DNA from: JAGTVB01 sp964624765
GTDB lineage: Bacteria > Pseudomonadota > Gammaproteobacteria > HK1
Assembly: GCA_964624765.1 (NCBI GenBank)
Contig: CAZUZO010000071.1
Span: 1-17,697 of the forward strand
Length of the DNA: 17,697 bases
Reading direction: 5' to 3'
The position numbers and the translations under genes are program-made. Under the pieces are notes generated by a model, which saw only the letters and a list, made by a program, of their open reading frames with translations, had not been told where the DNA came from and did not search any database. Each line of letters starts with the position of its first letter. Position 1 is the first letter of the stretch. Shown here piece by piece: positions 6,940-14,234 of the stretch.

Positions 6940-8450
6940 GGACTATCCTCTTTATCTGTTTCTAGGCGTTGGCCATCGTTTCGGCCGTTGGATTGCGTTG
7001 GCCCTTGGGGCAGCCGACCCCAGGCCGCAAGGGACGCCGTGAAGACGTCCCTGTCGGCTTGGGTCCGGCATCCCTGCCGCACACACCCTTGCGCGCCCGG
7101 GGTTCGGCTGCCGAAGGCTTGGGCGCCGAAGGGATGCTCCGAAGAGCGACCCTGACGAAACAATGACCATGGCCTGTCTTTGTCTGCGGTGAGGATCCAT
7201 ACCGGATTCTCGGGGACGAAACGATGGTTGTGTTGGATGGGGTGGCTACGGGCGACCTGGATCTGTGTTACCCGCCAGGGGGTGCGCAGGGTCTGCAGCG
7301 TGGTGATCGCGAGCCACAGGTTTTCAAGGGTGACGAGGTTCATCACCATCGAACCGCCGACCTGTAACCGGCCCAGACCATAGGCAATGACCTCAGAGAG
7401 CCGGCCGCCGGAGCCGCCGATGAAGATCCCATGGGGATCGGGCCACGTGTCGAGCCCAGCGGGGGCCTCGGTGTGCAGCAAGGTGTAATTGTGAATGCCG
7501 CATTGGCGACGATTTCCCCAGGCGATGGCCACGTCCGCGGCGTTTTTCTCGGCCGCGTAGACATGGCCCTGAGAGCACACTTGTGCGGCCTCGAGTCCCA
7601 CCGCGCCGGATCCGGCGCCGATATCCCAAACGATACTGTTACGGCGCAGGCCGAGATAAGCGAGAGACACCGCGCGCACCTCCCTCTTGGTGATCAGTCC
7701 TTGGTTGGGTTTGCGCTGCGCAAAGCTCTCATCCGCCAAGCCGAACATGACCCGATGTGCCCTGGGCACATGGCGACATAGCAACACCACATTGGGTGCC
7801 GCGAAGGAGCGGCTGGCGGCCTCACTCGGACTCAACGGGCCAACGATGCGCTCTTGTGAGGACGCCAAGCGTTCCGCGACCGTGAGGGTATGGGTCGTGC
7901 TCCATCCCTCTGCGACCAAGAGGCGTGCAATGCGGTCTGGGGTGTTATGGGCACTGGTCAATACAGCGACTCGCTCGTAGTGGGCGAGGGTGACGAGCAG
8001 AGCGTACAGAGCGTGCTCGGGACCGGCTCCCGGGACCCATTCCCCCGCGTCTTGACCGTGCACCGATGCGATTCGCATCCGGTGCCACGGGATCCCTAGG
8101 CGAGCGCAGGCCAATTGTATGGTGGAGACGTTCGGGATGATTTCGCAGCTCGCCGAGCCGAGGCGCTCGATGAGGTATTCACCGATACCGTGACAGAGGG
8201 GGTCGCCGGTTGCCACTACCACGGTCCGTTGGGCCGCTGTGCGCGCCGCATCGATCCAACCCGGAACCTCAGACAATCGGCCCGTGAGGTCACGGCGCAC
8301 CGTGTGCGTTGGCAAGCAATCGCCAATGAGCGACAGGGTGCGTTGGGTCCCGATCACCAGGTCTGCGGCGCTCAGATGCCCGCGCGCCGCCGCGCACAAG
8401 CTGTGGGTGCCGTCCTCCAGCACCCCGATGATCCGGCAGGGCTCAGCCAT
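6936..8450 (-). CDS. cobL: Precorrin-6Y/cobalt-precorrin-7 methyltransferase-decarboxylase CobL (CbiE-CbiT fusion) with repeat-encoded tail
   Basis: The N-terminal part (about 1-230) is CbiE: RIIGVLEDGTHSLCAAARGH, VVVATGDPLCHGIGEYLIER, IIPNVSTIQLACARLGIPW. It methylates C5. The second part (about 240-425) is CbiT: GLITKREVRAVSLAYLGLR, the SAM motif VWDIGAGSGAVGLEAAQ and FIGGSGGRLSEVI. It methylates C15 and decarboxylates the ring-C acetate. CobL proteins normally end near the strand here reading RFVPENPVWILTADK. This ORF instead runs about 78 residues further through a 168-bp repeat (7001-7168) and stops at 6936 in overlap with cobI. I chose the ATG at 8450 (MAEPCRIIGV), overlapping the cbiD stop; a start at 8552 would add 34 residues from inside cbiD. 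The tail lacks family resemblance. Confidence 0.92.
   Translation of the reverse strand: MAEPCRIIGVLEDGTHSLCAAARGHLSAADLVIGTQRTLSLIGDCLPTHTVRRDLTGRLSEVPGWIDAARTAAQRTVVVATGDPLCHGIGEYLIERLGSASCEIIPNVSTIQLACARLGIPWHRMRIASVHGQDAGEWVPGAGPEHALYALLVTLAHYERVAVLTSAHNTPDRIARLLVAEGWSTTHTLTVAERLASSQERIVGPLSPSEAASRSFAAPNVVLLCRHVPRAHRVMFGLADESFAQRKPNQGLITKREVRAVSLAYLGLRRNSIVWDIGAGSGAVGLEAAQVCSQGHVYAAEKNAADVAIAWGNRRQCGIHNYTLLHTEAPAGLDTWPDPHGIFIGGSGGRLSEVIAYGLGRLQVGGSMVMNLVTLENLWLAITTLQTLRTPWRVTQIQVARSHPIQHNHRFVPENPVWILTADKDRPWSLFRQGRSSEHPFGAQAFGSRTPGAQGCVRQGCRTQADRDVFTASLAAWGRLPQGPTQSNGRNDGQRLETDKEDSP
7001..7168. repeat. Interspersed 168-bp repeat, copy 1, inside cobL
   Basis: The stretch from GCCCTTGGGGCAGCC to GAAACAATGACC is about 90 percent identical by eye to 16440-16606, with one single-base length difference. 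Internal inverted segments (GGGGCAGCCGACCCC against GGGGTTCGGCTGCC, and CCGGCATCCCTGCCG) predict strong secondary structure. The sequence type is a common dispersed repeat of gammaproteobacteria from memory. This copy is read in frame as the C-terminal tail of CobL. Confidence 0.85.
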
Positions 8451-9552
8451 GACCGCCTCCCCAGGCCTCGGCGACTTTACTGCCCTCGAAGTCGCACACC
8501 AGCACGCGTAACGAAAACCGATCCCGATAGCGCCCACACAAGGTCTGCACAACGCGTTCGGCGAGTGTTTGATAGAAGGGTTGGCGCAGTCCGAGGGCTG
8601 CTAATCGTTCACTGGCGTAACGGGCGGTATTGCCGAACCGTATGGCATCGCAAAGCTCGGACGGTGCGCCGATGCCCCGTGCCACCTCGGCCAGCAGCAT
8701 GGTGTTCACGGGATTACGGCCGGCATGGGTGATGGTTTCGCCTTGAGCCATCTTGGTGAGCTTTCCCACCATGGCCCCGATGACGACGCGACGGATCCCC
8801 ATCCGAACGGCGGTGTCGAGCGCCGGTTTGAGAAAATCCCCCATCTGCACGAAGCACACGGATGGCAACGTCTTGAGCTCGCGCATAGCGAATTTTTCCG
8901 TGCGTCCGCCGGTGGTGAGCACCACGATATCCCTCCCTTGATGGGCGGCGACTTCCACGCCTTGCACCACGCTGGCTCGGAAGGCGGCGGTGGAGTAGGG
9001 GTAGACGATGCCGCTGATACCGAGGATAGAGATGCCCCCGTGGATGCCGAGACGGGGATTGAGGGTGCGTTTCGCCATCCTTTCTCCGTTCGGCACGGAG
9101 AGGGTCACCTCGAGCCCATTACCCACGAGCCATGCCGCCGCCACCGAACGCACGTTGTCTTCGATGTTGTGCCTCGGCACCGGGTTAATGGCCGGGCTTC
9201 CGACGGTGAGCCCGAGCCCCGGCAGGGTGACGGTACCGACTCCCTCACCCCCTTTCAGGACGACTCGACCAGGCATCCCCACTAATGGACGCACATCGGC
9301 GGTCAGTGGTGCTAGGTGAGTGACATCGGGATCATCGCCGGCATCCTTGATCACCACGGCGTGGCTGTGCCCGTCCTCAAGCTGGCCGTCGTTGACCACA
9401 AAACCCACTTGACGCCCATTGGGGAGCCGGCACTCGACGTGCTCGGGAACACGGCCCGAGACGAGCCCCAGGGTCGCCGCACGCGCGGCTGCTGCTGCGC
9501 AAGCACCGGTGGTAAAGCCGGTGCGGGTGCCGCGCCTACGTTTATCTTGCAT
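8443..9552 (-). CDS. cbiD: Cobalt-precorrin-5B C1-methyltransferase CbiD
   Basis: CbiD methylates C1 of cobalt-precorrin-5B and marks the early-cobalt pathway; the aerobic route uses CobF instead. The 369-residue protein shows the N-terminal RTGFTTGACAAAAARAA motif, KDAGDDPDVTH, NPVPRHNIEDNVRSVA, the family hallmark LGIHGGISILGISGIVYPYS, VLTTGGRTEKFAM and GKLTKMAQGETITHAGRNPV. The length is normal. The ATG at 9552 lies 9 bases after the cobH stop, the only gap in this part of the unit, and no strong ribosome-binding site is seen. The stop overlaps the cobL start by 8 bases. Confidence 0.96.
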   Translation of the reverse strand: MQDKRRRGTRTGFTTGACAAAAARAATLGLVSGRVPEHVECRLPNGRQVGFVVNDGQLEDGHSHAVVIKDAGDDPDVTHLAPLTADVRPLVGMPGRVVLKGGEGVGTVTLPGLGLTVGSPAINPVPRHNIEDNVRSVAAAWLVGNGLEVTLSVPNGERMAKRTLNPRLGIHGGISILGISGIVYPYSTAAFRASVVQGVEVAAHQGRDIVVLTTGGRTEKFAMRELKTLPSVCFVQMGDFLKPALDTAVRMGIRRVVIGAMVGKLTKMAQGETITHAGRNPVNTMLLAEVARGIGAPSELCDAIRFGNTARYASERLAALGLRQPFYQTLAERVVQTLCGRYRDRFSLRVLVCDFEGSKVAEAWGGGHG

Positions 9553-9561
9553 CGCCCATGA

Positions 9562-10227
9562 CTAGCGGCCGCCAGGTCTCGAGTGCGTTGCGGCGAGTGC
9601 CAATAACGCGTGGATGGTAGCCACCGCTAGAGTCGAGCCGCCCTTGCGGCCGGCGGTGATGATCCAGGGAATAGTGAGTTCTGCCAGGGCTTGCTTGGAT
9701 TCTGCGGCGGCCACGAATCCGACCGGCATGCCGACCAGGAGTGCCGGATGAACGTTCGCCTCCCGAATCAGGCGCACGAGCTCTAACAACGCGGTCGGCG
9801 CATTGCCCACCGCGATGATACTGCCGTTCAGCAAGTCAAGCCGCTGCGCCTTGCGCATCGCCTGTACTGCCCGGGTGGTTTGGCTGCGCGCCGCGTCTGC
9901 GATCACGTCCTGATCGTCGATGAACTGATACGCGGTCAGGCCGAAGGAGGCGAGCCGTCGTGACGCGATACCGGCGACCACCATCTGCACATCGGCGACG
10001 ATTGGCCGGCCGGCTAGCAGTGCGGTGACCCCGGCGTCCACGGCCTGTGGATGAAAGCGCGTCAGGCCGTTGAACTCGAAGTCTCCGGTAGCGTGGATCA
10101 GCCGGCGCACGATGGTCCATTGGTCGGTCCGGTAGCGATGTGTTCCAGCCTCTCGGTCGATGATGGCGAAGGAGGCGTGCTCGATTTGGCGGCCAGACTC
10201 TGTCAGCTGTTCGGTCACCGCGTTCAT
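9562..10227 (-). CDS. cobH: Precorrin-8X/cobalt-precorrin-8 methylmutase CobH/CbiC
   Basis: The enzyme moves the methyl group from C11 to C12 to give (co)hydrogenobyrinic acid. The 221-residue protein has IEHASFAIIDREAG near its start (S-F-x-I-I-x-E), RRLIHATGDFEFNGLTRFHP with the catalytic histidine region, ADVQMVVAGI, and the C-terminal IAVGNAPTALLELVRLI, PALLVGMPVGFVAAAESK, TAGRKGGSTLAVATIHALL. All are CbiC hallmarks. The ATG at 10227 (MNAVTEQLTESGRQIEHASF) overlaps the cbiX TGA. A much longer in-frame ORF from 10530 adds an arginine- and proline-rich segment antisense in character to cbiX codons and is rejected. Confidence 0.95.
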   Translation of the reverse strand: MNAVTEQLTESGRQIEHASFAIIDREAGTHRYRTDQWTIVRRLIHATGDFEFNGLTRFHPQAVDAGVTALLAGRPIVADVQMVVAGIASRRLASFGLTAYQFIDDQDVIADAARSQTTRAVQAMRKAQRLDLLNGSIIAVGNAPTALLELVRLIREANVHPALLVGMPVGFVAAAESKQALAELTIPWIITAGRKGGSTLAVATIHALLALAATHSRPGGR

Positions 10228-11075
10228 GGTTGCACTCCCTGGGGGTGTACGCTGACCAGCGTTGCGGCGAGGCTTCGGTATTTGCAGCCGTCGCACTCCG
10301 TGAGTCCCGGAGTCTCGTCGGCGGTTTCGCCGCGAGCCGCTAGCACTCGCGCATCCAACAACTGATAGATTTCGTCCTCGAAGCCAAAATAGTCGGTGAG
10401 GACAAAAAAGATGTACGGATACTGAGAACGTAGCCGGGTGAGTTGCTGTTGAATGCGTTCGATGAGCCGGCCGCTGAACAGGTAGTAGGGCAGCACCACG
10501 ATCTGGGTCATGCCGCGCTGGGCTTGCCATTGTACAACCCGTTCGAGACGGGGATACGTGATGCCGGTAAAAGCAATGTCCACCAGCTCATGGTCGGTTT
10601 CTTCCCATAGCCAGCGCGCCATCTTTGCCACATCGCCGTTGGCAATCCGATCCGAGGAGCCTCGTCCCAATAGGATGACCGCGGTGGTGGTCGGATCCGG
10701 CATGGCCATCGCCTGCATCGCCTGGTGCACGCGACGTTTGAGGATGCGCAATATCGGCTCAGAGGCCCCCAGATGGCGAGTGTAGAGAAACTTCACGTCA
10801 GGGTAGCGTGGCCGCACCGCTTCGATGTGGGCCGGGATCTCCATCTTGACATGACCCGCAGCATTGAGGATGAGCGGCACCACGGTTACCCGTTGCGCAC
10901 CTCGAGCCGCTTGTTCGAGGCCTTCAGGAAGAAGAGTTTTGGCCAGCTCGATAAAGCAGACCTGGATATCCCAGTCCGGGTGGCGAACCCGCCAGCGCTG
11001 GGCAAACTGTTCGACTTCGAGGTTGCCCGAGGGCACGCGCGATCCATGTCCGACCAACAGGATAGTGTCTTTCAT
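10224..11075 (-). CDS. cbiX: Sirohydrochlorin cobaltochelatase CbiX, long form with C-terminal CxxC
   Basis: CbiX inserts Co2+ into sirohydrochlorin, the committed step of the early-cobalt route. Two tandem chelatase-like halves are seen: the first has VGHGSR with His10 and LNAAGHVKMEIPAHI with His75, the predicted metal ligands; the second has ILLGRGSSDR and VLPYYLFSGRLIERIQQQL, where the corresponding histidines are absent, so only the first half may chelate. A C-terminal TECDGCKYRSLA (Cys261, Cys264) may bind a metal or Fe-S cluster, as short cysteine-rich tails occur in this family. Length 283 is usual for the long form. The ATG overlaps the cobM stop and follows GAGGT. Confidence 0.93.
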   Translation of the reverse strand: MKDTILLVGHGSRVPSGNLEVEQFAQRWRVRHPDWDIQVCFIELAKTLLPEGLEQAARGAQRVTVVPLILNAAGHVKMEIPAHIEAVRPRYPDVKFLYTRHLGASEPILRILKRRVHQAMQAMAMPDPTTTAVILLGRGSSDRIANGDVAKMARWLWEETDHELVDIAFTGITYPRLERVVQWQAQRGMTQIVVLPYYLFSGRLIERIQQQLTRLRSQYPYIFFVLTDYFGFEDEIYQLLDARVLAARGETADETPGLTECDGCKYRSLAATLVSVHPQGVQP

Positions 11076-11869
11076 GGTGATACCTCATGGGAGCCATTCC
11101 CACCCCTGCGAAAACGGTGGGAGAAGGTGGTGTCGTAGAGCTTGGAGGTGGCGAGCGTTGGCCAGTAACGTGCGCCCAGTGCCGGGCTTGCGATGATCAT
11201 GGCCTGGCTGGTTAGACGCTGCGCGCGGCATCGGTCACGGATATCGGCTAGGGTGCCGCGGATAAGCTTCTCGTCTTGGCGCCAGCTCGCCTTGTGCACC
11301 ACGAGGATCGGCGTGTTTGGTTGCCAACCCGCGGCGAGCAAAGCGGACTGTACCTTGGGTAGCAAGCTGATAGAGAGAAACAGGCATAGCGTGCAGTGAT
11401 GGCTGGCGAGTGCTTCCAATGCCTCGCCTCTCGGCATGGCGGTACGTCCCGCCACGCGGGTCAGAATCACCGTCTGGGTGATCTCGGGAAGGGTCAAACT
11501 CTCAACCGCTACTGCCGCCGAGGCCATGGCCGAGGAGACCCCTGGGACGACTTCGATCTCGATGCCGGCGCGATCCAGCGGTCGCACCATCTCGACCAAT
11601 GCCCCGTAGAGGCTGGGATCGCCGGTTTGTAGGCGCACCACCGTAGCGTGTTGCTGGGCCTTGGCGATGAGCCAGTCGGTGATGGTTGCCAAAGCCATCC
11701 CTTTGGAATCCTGGCACTCGCACTCGGGCGGAACGCTCTGGAGGTGCACCGCCGAGACCAGTGAACCGGCGTAAAGCACGGCCCCGGCGCGCGATAGCAG
11801 ATCGCGTCCCCTGACCGTGATTAGGTCTGGATCCCCAGGGCCAGCGCCGACGAACCATACCTTGCCCAC
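11072..11869 (-). CDS. cobM: Precorrin-4/cobalt-precorrin-4 C11-methyltransferase CobM/CbiF
   Basis: This SAM-dependent enzyme methylates C11. The 265-residue protein has VWFVGAGPGDPDLITVRG at the N-terminus, VLYAGSLVSAVHL, LQTGDPSLYGALVEMVRPLD, EVVPGVSSAMASAAVAVESL and RTAMPRGEALEALASH, with the late ILVVHKASWRQDEKLIRGTL, a full CobM pattern. I chose GTG at 11869, which puts the conserved K-V-W-F-V-G motif at the usual distance from the start and lies two bases after the stop of the small ORF upstream. An ATG at 11908 would add 13 unusual residues. No good ribosome-binding site precedes the GTG, so coupling to the small ORF is likely. Confidence 0.93.
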   Translation of the reverse strand: MGKVWFVGAGPGDPDLITVRGRDLLSRAGAVLYAGSLVSAVHLQSVPPECECQDSKGMALATITDWLIAKAQQHATVVRLQTGDPSLYGALVEMVRPLDRAGIEIEVVPGVSSAMASAAVAVESLTLPEITQTVILTRVAGRTAMPRGEALEALASHHCTLCLFLSISLLPKVQSALLAAGWQPNTPILVVHKASWRQDEKLIRGTLADIRDRCRAQRLTSQAMIIASPALGARYWPTLATSKLYDTTFSHRFRRGGNGSHEVSP

Positions 11870-11871
11870 GT

Positions 11872-12009
11872 TTAGGCGACAACCAGATGGGAAGCGCCGC
11901 CAGCCCAACGGCGCAGCCGGGCCACCGAATCATTCTCCAGGGTGTCGACGCCGGCGGTGGTCCCTCGCAGGGACGGTAAGGGGCCAAGGTCAGCCAGTGC
12001 GATCAACAT
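11872..12009 (-). CDS. Small ORF of unknown function between cobB and cobM
   Basis: A 45-residue frame begins MLIALADLGPLPSLRGTTAG and ends VARLRRWAGGASHLVVA with TAA. I do not recognise it. Reasons to believe it: ACGGAGC lies about 9 bases before its ATG, third codon positions are GC-rich like the neighbours, it fills the only coding gap between cobB and cobM, and its stop lies two bases before the cobM GTG, which lacks its own ribosome-binding site. It could be a small accessory protein, a remnant of a larger gene, or a coupling peptide. No membrane span or clear metal motif is visible. Confidence 0.55.
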   Translation of the reverse strand: MLIALADLGPLPSLRGTTAGVDTLENDSVARLRRWAGGASHLVVA

Positions 12010-12050
12010 GGGTAGAGCTCCGTTCTTAGACACGCTGTTGAGGACCGTCG

Positions 12051-13346
12051 TCAGGGTGAAAACAGGCGTGCTACCGCCTCGGGATTGGAAGGGAAATACA
12101 GGTGCAGGTACGATGCGTGCAGCCGATCGAGGCGGTACACCGGTTCCCCCTGACGCCCTGGCTTTGCGCCCTCACTCCAAGCAACGGGTTCGAGGGAGGT
12201 CGCAAGGCGTGAGTAATGGAAGGTATGGCCACGCACCGTGCCCTCGGGTAGCGCAACGCGATGCATCCCCAGGCTCGTTAGCCGCCTTTCGGTGATCCCA
12301 TGGCCAGGCAGCAGCCCGACCATCTCGGCCCGCTGGCCGTCAGCGTCGGCGAGCGAGTCAGCCAAGTACAACATGCCGCCACACTCGGCCACGAGCGGTT
12401 TGCCCCGTTGATGATGGGCGCGAAGCGCCTGCCTCATCCCGCTATTCCTGGCCAAGGGGGTGAGGTGCAGCTCAGGGTAGCCGCCCGGCAGGTAAACCGC
12501 ATCGGCTTCGGGGAGTGCGGTGTCGGTGAGGGGGGAAAAGTAGACAAGCTGGGCCCCCATCGCCTGCAGCACGTCAAGATTGGCCGGATACAAGAAGGAA
12601 AAGGCGGTATCGCGGGCTACCGCGATACGCACGCCATCGAGCGCGGCCGGCAATGGCGGGACATCGGTGACCGGAAATGGGGTCGGTGTGGGCAGTGCAC
12701 CGAGCGCGGTGTTCCCCATCAACGCTGCCGCATGCGTCAGGTGCCGATCGAGGTCGGCGAGCTCGGCTGCCTGCACCAGCCCCAAATGGCGGCTGGGCAA
12801 ACTGACGGCCGTGTTTTGCGGCAAGGCACCGAGAAAGGGTATGTCTGGAGGGGTGCTTGCCGCGAGTAGAGCGGTGTGCCCTGGGCCTGCAACCTGGTTG
12901 GCAACCACCCCGGCGAGGGTGAGGCCAGGCCGATAGGCCGCCAGTCCCCAGGCGATGGCGCCGAAGGTTTCCGCCATGGCGGCCGCGTTGATGACGGCGA
13001 CCACTGGAACCCCGAGCAGTTCGGCGAGATCGGCGCTGGAACGCTCGCCATCGAATAGACCCATCACACCCTCGATGAGGATCAGATCCGCCTCGCCGGC
13101 GGCGTCATAGAGGAGTCGTCGGCAATGCGTCTCACCTCCCATCCATAGATCCAGTTGGTACACGGGATGGCCCGAGGCGCGCTCGAGAACCATCGGGTCG
13201 AGGAAGTCCGGTCCGGTCTTGAACACCCGTACTTGGCGCCGGCGATCACGGTGTAACCGCGCAAGCCCAGCGGTGACGATGGTCTTGCCCTGGCCAGAAG
13301 CCGGCGCCGAGATAAGCAGTGCCGGGCATTGGCGGAGCGTGCTCAT
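12051..13346 (-). CDS. cobB: Cobyrinate a,c-diamide synthase CobB/CbiA
   Basis: The enzyme amidates side chains a and c of cobyrinate with ATP and glutamine. The 431-residue protein has the P-loop-like SAPASGQGKT (13-22), FKTGPDFLDPMVL and ILIEGVMGLFDG of the ATP/substrate domain, then a class I glutaminase domain with YLPGGYPELH, the nucleophile context VAECGGMLYLADSLAD (Cys322) and near the end RLDRLHASYLHLYFPSNP with the catalytic histidine. The substrate here should be cobalt-bearing cobyrinate because the cluster has CbiX and CbiD and no CobNST chelatase. The ATG at 13346 overlaps the stop of a 37-codon leader ORF by the ATGA arrangement and is otherwise without a strong ribosome-binding site. 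Confidence 0.95.
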   Translation of the reverse strand: MSTLRQCPALLISAPASGQGKTIVTAGLARLHRDRRRQVRVFKTGPDFLDPMVLERASGHPVYQLDLWMGGETHCRRLLYDAAGEADLILIEGVMGLFDGERSSADLAELLGVPVVAVINAAAMAETFGAIAWGLAAYRPGLTLAGVVANQVAGPGHTALLAASTPPDIPFLGALPQNTAVSLPSRHLGLVQAAELADLDRHLTHAAALMGNTALGALPTPTPFPVTDVPPLPAALDGVRIAVARDTAFSFLYPANLDVLQAMGAQLVYFSPLTDTALPEADAVYLPGGYPELHLTPLARNSGMRQALRAHHQRGKPLVAECGGMLYLADSLADADGQRAEMVGLLPGHGITERRLTSLGMHRVALPEGTVRGHTFHYSRLATSLEPVAWSEGAKPGRQGEPVYRLDRLHASYLHLYFPSNPEAVARLFSP

Positions 13347-13456
13347 CGTTGCATGCTCGTTGGCCCTGGCGACAGTTCCAACAAAACGTCTTTGGGACGG
13401 GCAAGGGCGGGTATCTTCAAGCGTTCGGGGTGATTCAGGCTGGTGCCTGCTTGCAT
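13343..13456 (-). CDS. Short leader ORF between riboswitch and cobB
   Basis: A 37-residue frame starts MQAGTSLNHPERLKIPALAR and ends PGPTSMQR. Its ATG (13456) is preceded by CAGGAGAGGAAAC, the best Shine-Dalgarno in the unit, and its TGA overlaps the cobB ATG. I recognise no family. The sequence supports translation, and cobB may be translated by coupling to it. It may be a leader peptide whose initiation is the step the riboswitch controls, because its ribosome-binding site is part of a hairpin (13457-13510). It could also be a remnant of a gene once in this place. Confidence 0.6.
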   Translation of the reverse strand: MQAGTSLNHPERLKIPALARPKDVLLELSPGPTSMQR

Positions 13457-13510
13457 GTTTCCTCTCCTGACGTGTCAGCGGGCGACTCGTGGACTATGCG
13501 GTCAGGAAAC
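13457..13510 (-). promoter_or_regulatory. Hairpin masking the leader-ORF ribosome-binding site
   Basis: In the transcript GTTTCCTGAC (13510-13501) can pair with GTCA and GGAAAC on either side of a bulged GGAGA (13471-13457), ten base pairs in all, covering the Shine-Dalgarno of the leader ORF. It lies 65 bases after the riboswitch. No T-run follows, so translational rather than transcriptional control is the better reading. The pairing is seen; its use is inferred. Confidence 0.55.
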
Positions 13511-13574
13511 ACCAAGCGGGGCAGATACGAAACCTGCAAGCCGCGGGACCCACCGTCCGCCATGCTCTGCGTTG

Positions 13575-13780
13575 GCTTCAGGCCGGTCTCCGGGCTTACG
13601 AGCGGGAACATACCCAGGGCACTGCGCCTTCCCACGCAAATACGCGCAGTGGCGTGTCGTGCAGTGCCTTCACTCGTTTACCGTTGCGGGGGCAGCGCCG
13701 GCTTGGCTCCAGATCGTTCTCAAGAGCGCACCGGCTTCCCGTTTCATCCCGTGAGTGACTACCCTTGGGACACCTGAAGC
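13575..13780 (-). ncRNA. Cobalamin riboswitch of the biosynthesis unit
   Basis: The closing stem is a perfect match of GCTTCAGG (13780-13773) with CCTGAAGC (13582-13575). Between them, in the usual order, are GGATGAAACGGGAAGCCGGTG, shortened here to its core GAAACGGGAAGCCGG, the conserved GCTGCCCCCGCAACGGTAA, GCCACTGCGCG, GTGGGAAGGCGCAG and the B12 box AAGCCCGGAGACCGGCC. This is a standard cobalamin aptamer. It should repress the whole leader ORF-cobB-to-cobJ unit when adenosylcobalamin is abundant. Confidence 0.95.
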
Positions 13781-13790
13781 GAAGGATGAA

Positions 13791-13819
13791 GCGTAACGTC
13801 GAAGCGAGGCTGGTGTCAA
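13791..13819 (-). promoter_or_regulatory. Putative sigma70 promoter for the biosynthesis unit
   Basis: On the minus strand a consensus -35 TTGACA (13819-13814) is followed after 17 bases by TTACGC (13796-13791), a weak -10. Transcription would begin a few bases before the riboswitch closing stem at 13780, which is the expected placement. Confidence 0.55.
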
Positions 13820-13952
13820 CTTTCAGCTTCGGCGCCACGGCGGCTGCGCCAGCGCCCCGAAACGGTGATCCGTCCACTCAAGGGCTTACCCGCTAACATA
13901 GCAAAGTGACCGCCTCATGATTTAACACAAGAAGAGTCCCGAGCGAGGGGGT

Positions 13953-13975
13953 GCGGGGGAAATCATTTCCCCCGC
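13953..13975. repeat. Perfect palindromic hairpin, 10-bp stem
   Basis: GCGGGGGAAA, loop TCA, TTTCCCCCGC is a perfect inverted repeat. It lies upstream of the cob promoter and downstream of no visible gene, with no T-run on either side. A shape-alike (GGCGGGGG, TTTAT, CCCCCGCC) occurs at 16375-16395. It may be a small dispersed palindrome, or a terminator of a lost gene. Confidence 0.6.
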
Positions 13976-14207
13976 TTGAGCTCTTTGTGGTCAGCTCATG
14001 AAACCTCGATGTTCAAGTTAGAAAATTAGCTACTTCTAATACACCTGCTAACTTGTTGATTTTTCATCGTAAGCTGTTGATACCTTGCTGGATTTACTGG
14101 TAACGCTAGTATCATTACGGGCATCAAAGCGATCTTTTAAGTAGCTGAAAAATAGAGCCTTTTGCTACGCCATTAGAATATAAGCAATCACTAACTTGAC
14201 CATCGAG

Positions 14208-14234
14208 GTAGCAGGTTTTTTCACAGCCTCTGAG
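14208..14234 (+). repeat. Right-end fragment of the GTGAAAAAACC element
   Basis: GTAGCAGGTTTTTTCACAGC plus CTCTGAG matches the right end of the element at 16871-17019 (plus-strand orientation) with two differences. The rest of the element is absent, so this is a truncated or recombined copy. It abuts the 76-bp repeat that follows, sharing the CTGAG. Confidence 0.65.

Noticed and set aside
10228..10530. N-terminal extension of cobH giving a 322-residue protein
   Set aside because: The added part lies wholly within cbiX, is compositionally antisense-like and has no family counterpart; the ATG at 10227 overlaps the cbiX stop like the other junctions.
13980..14205. Minus-strand frame containing YLKDRFDARNDTS as a gene fragment
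   Set aside because: Only about 50 codons with a stop near the start, no ribosome-binding site and no recognised family; noted as possible decayed foreign DNA only.
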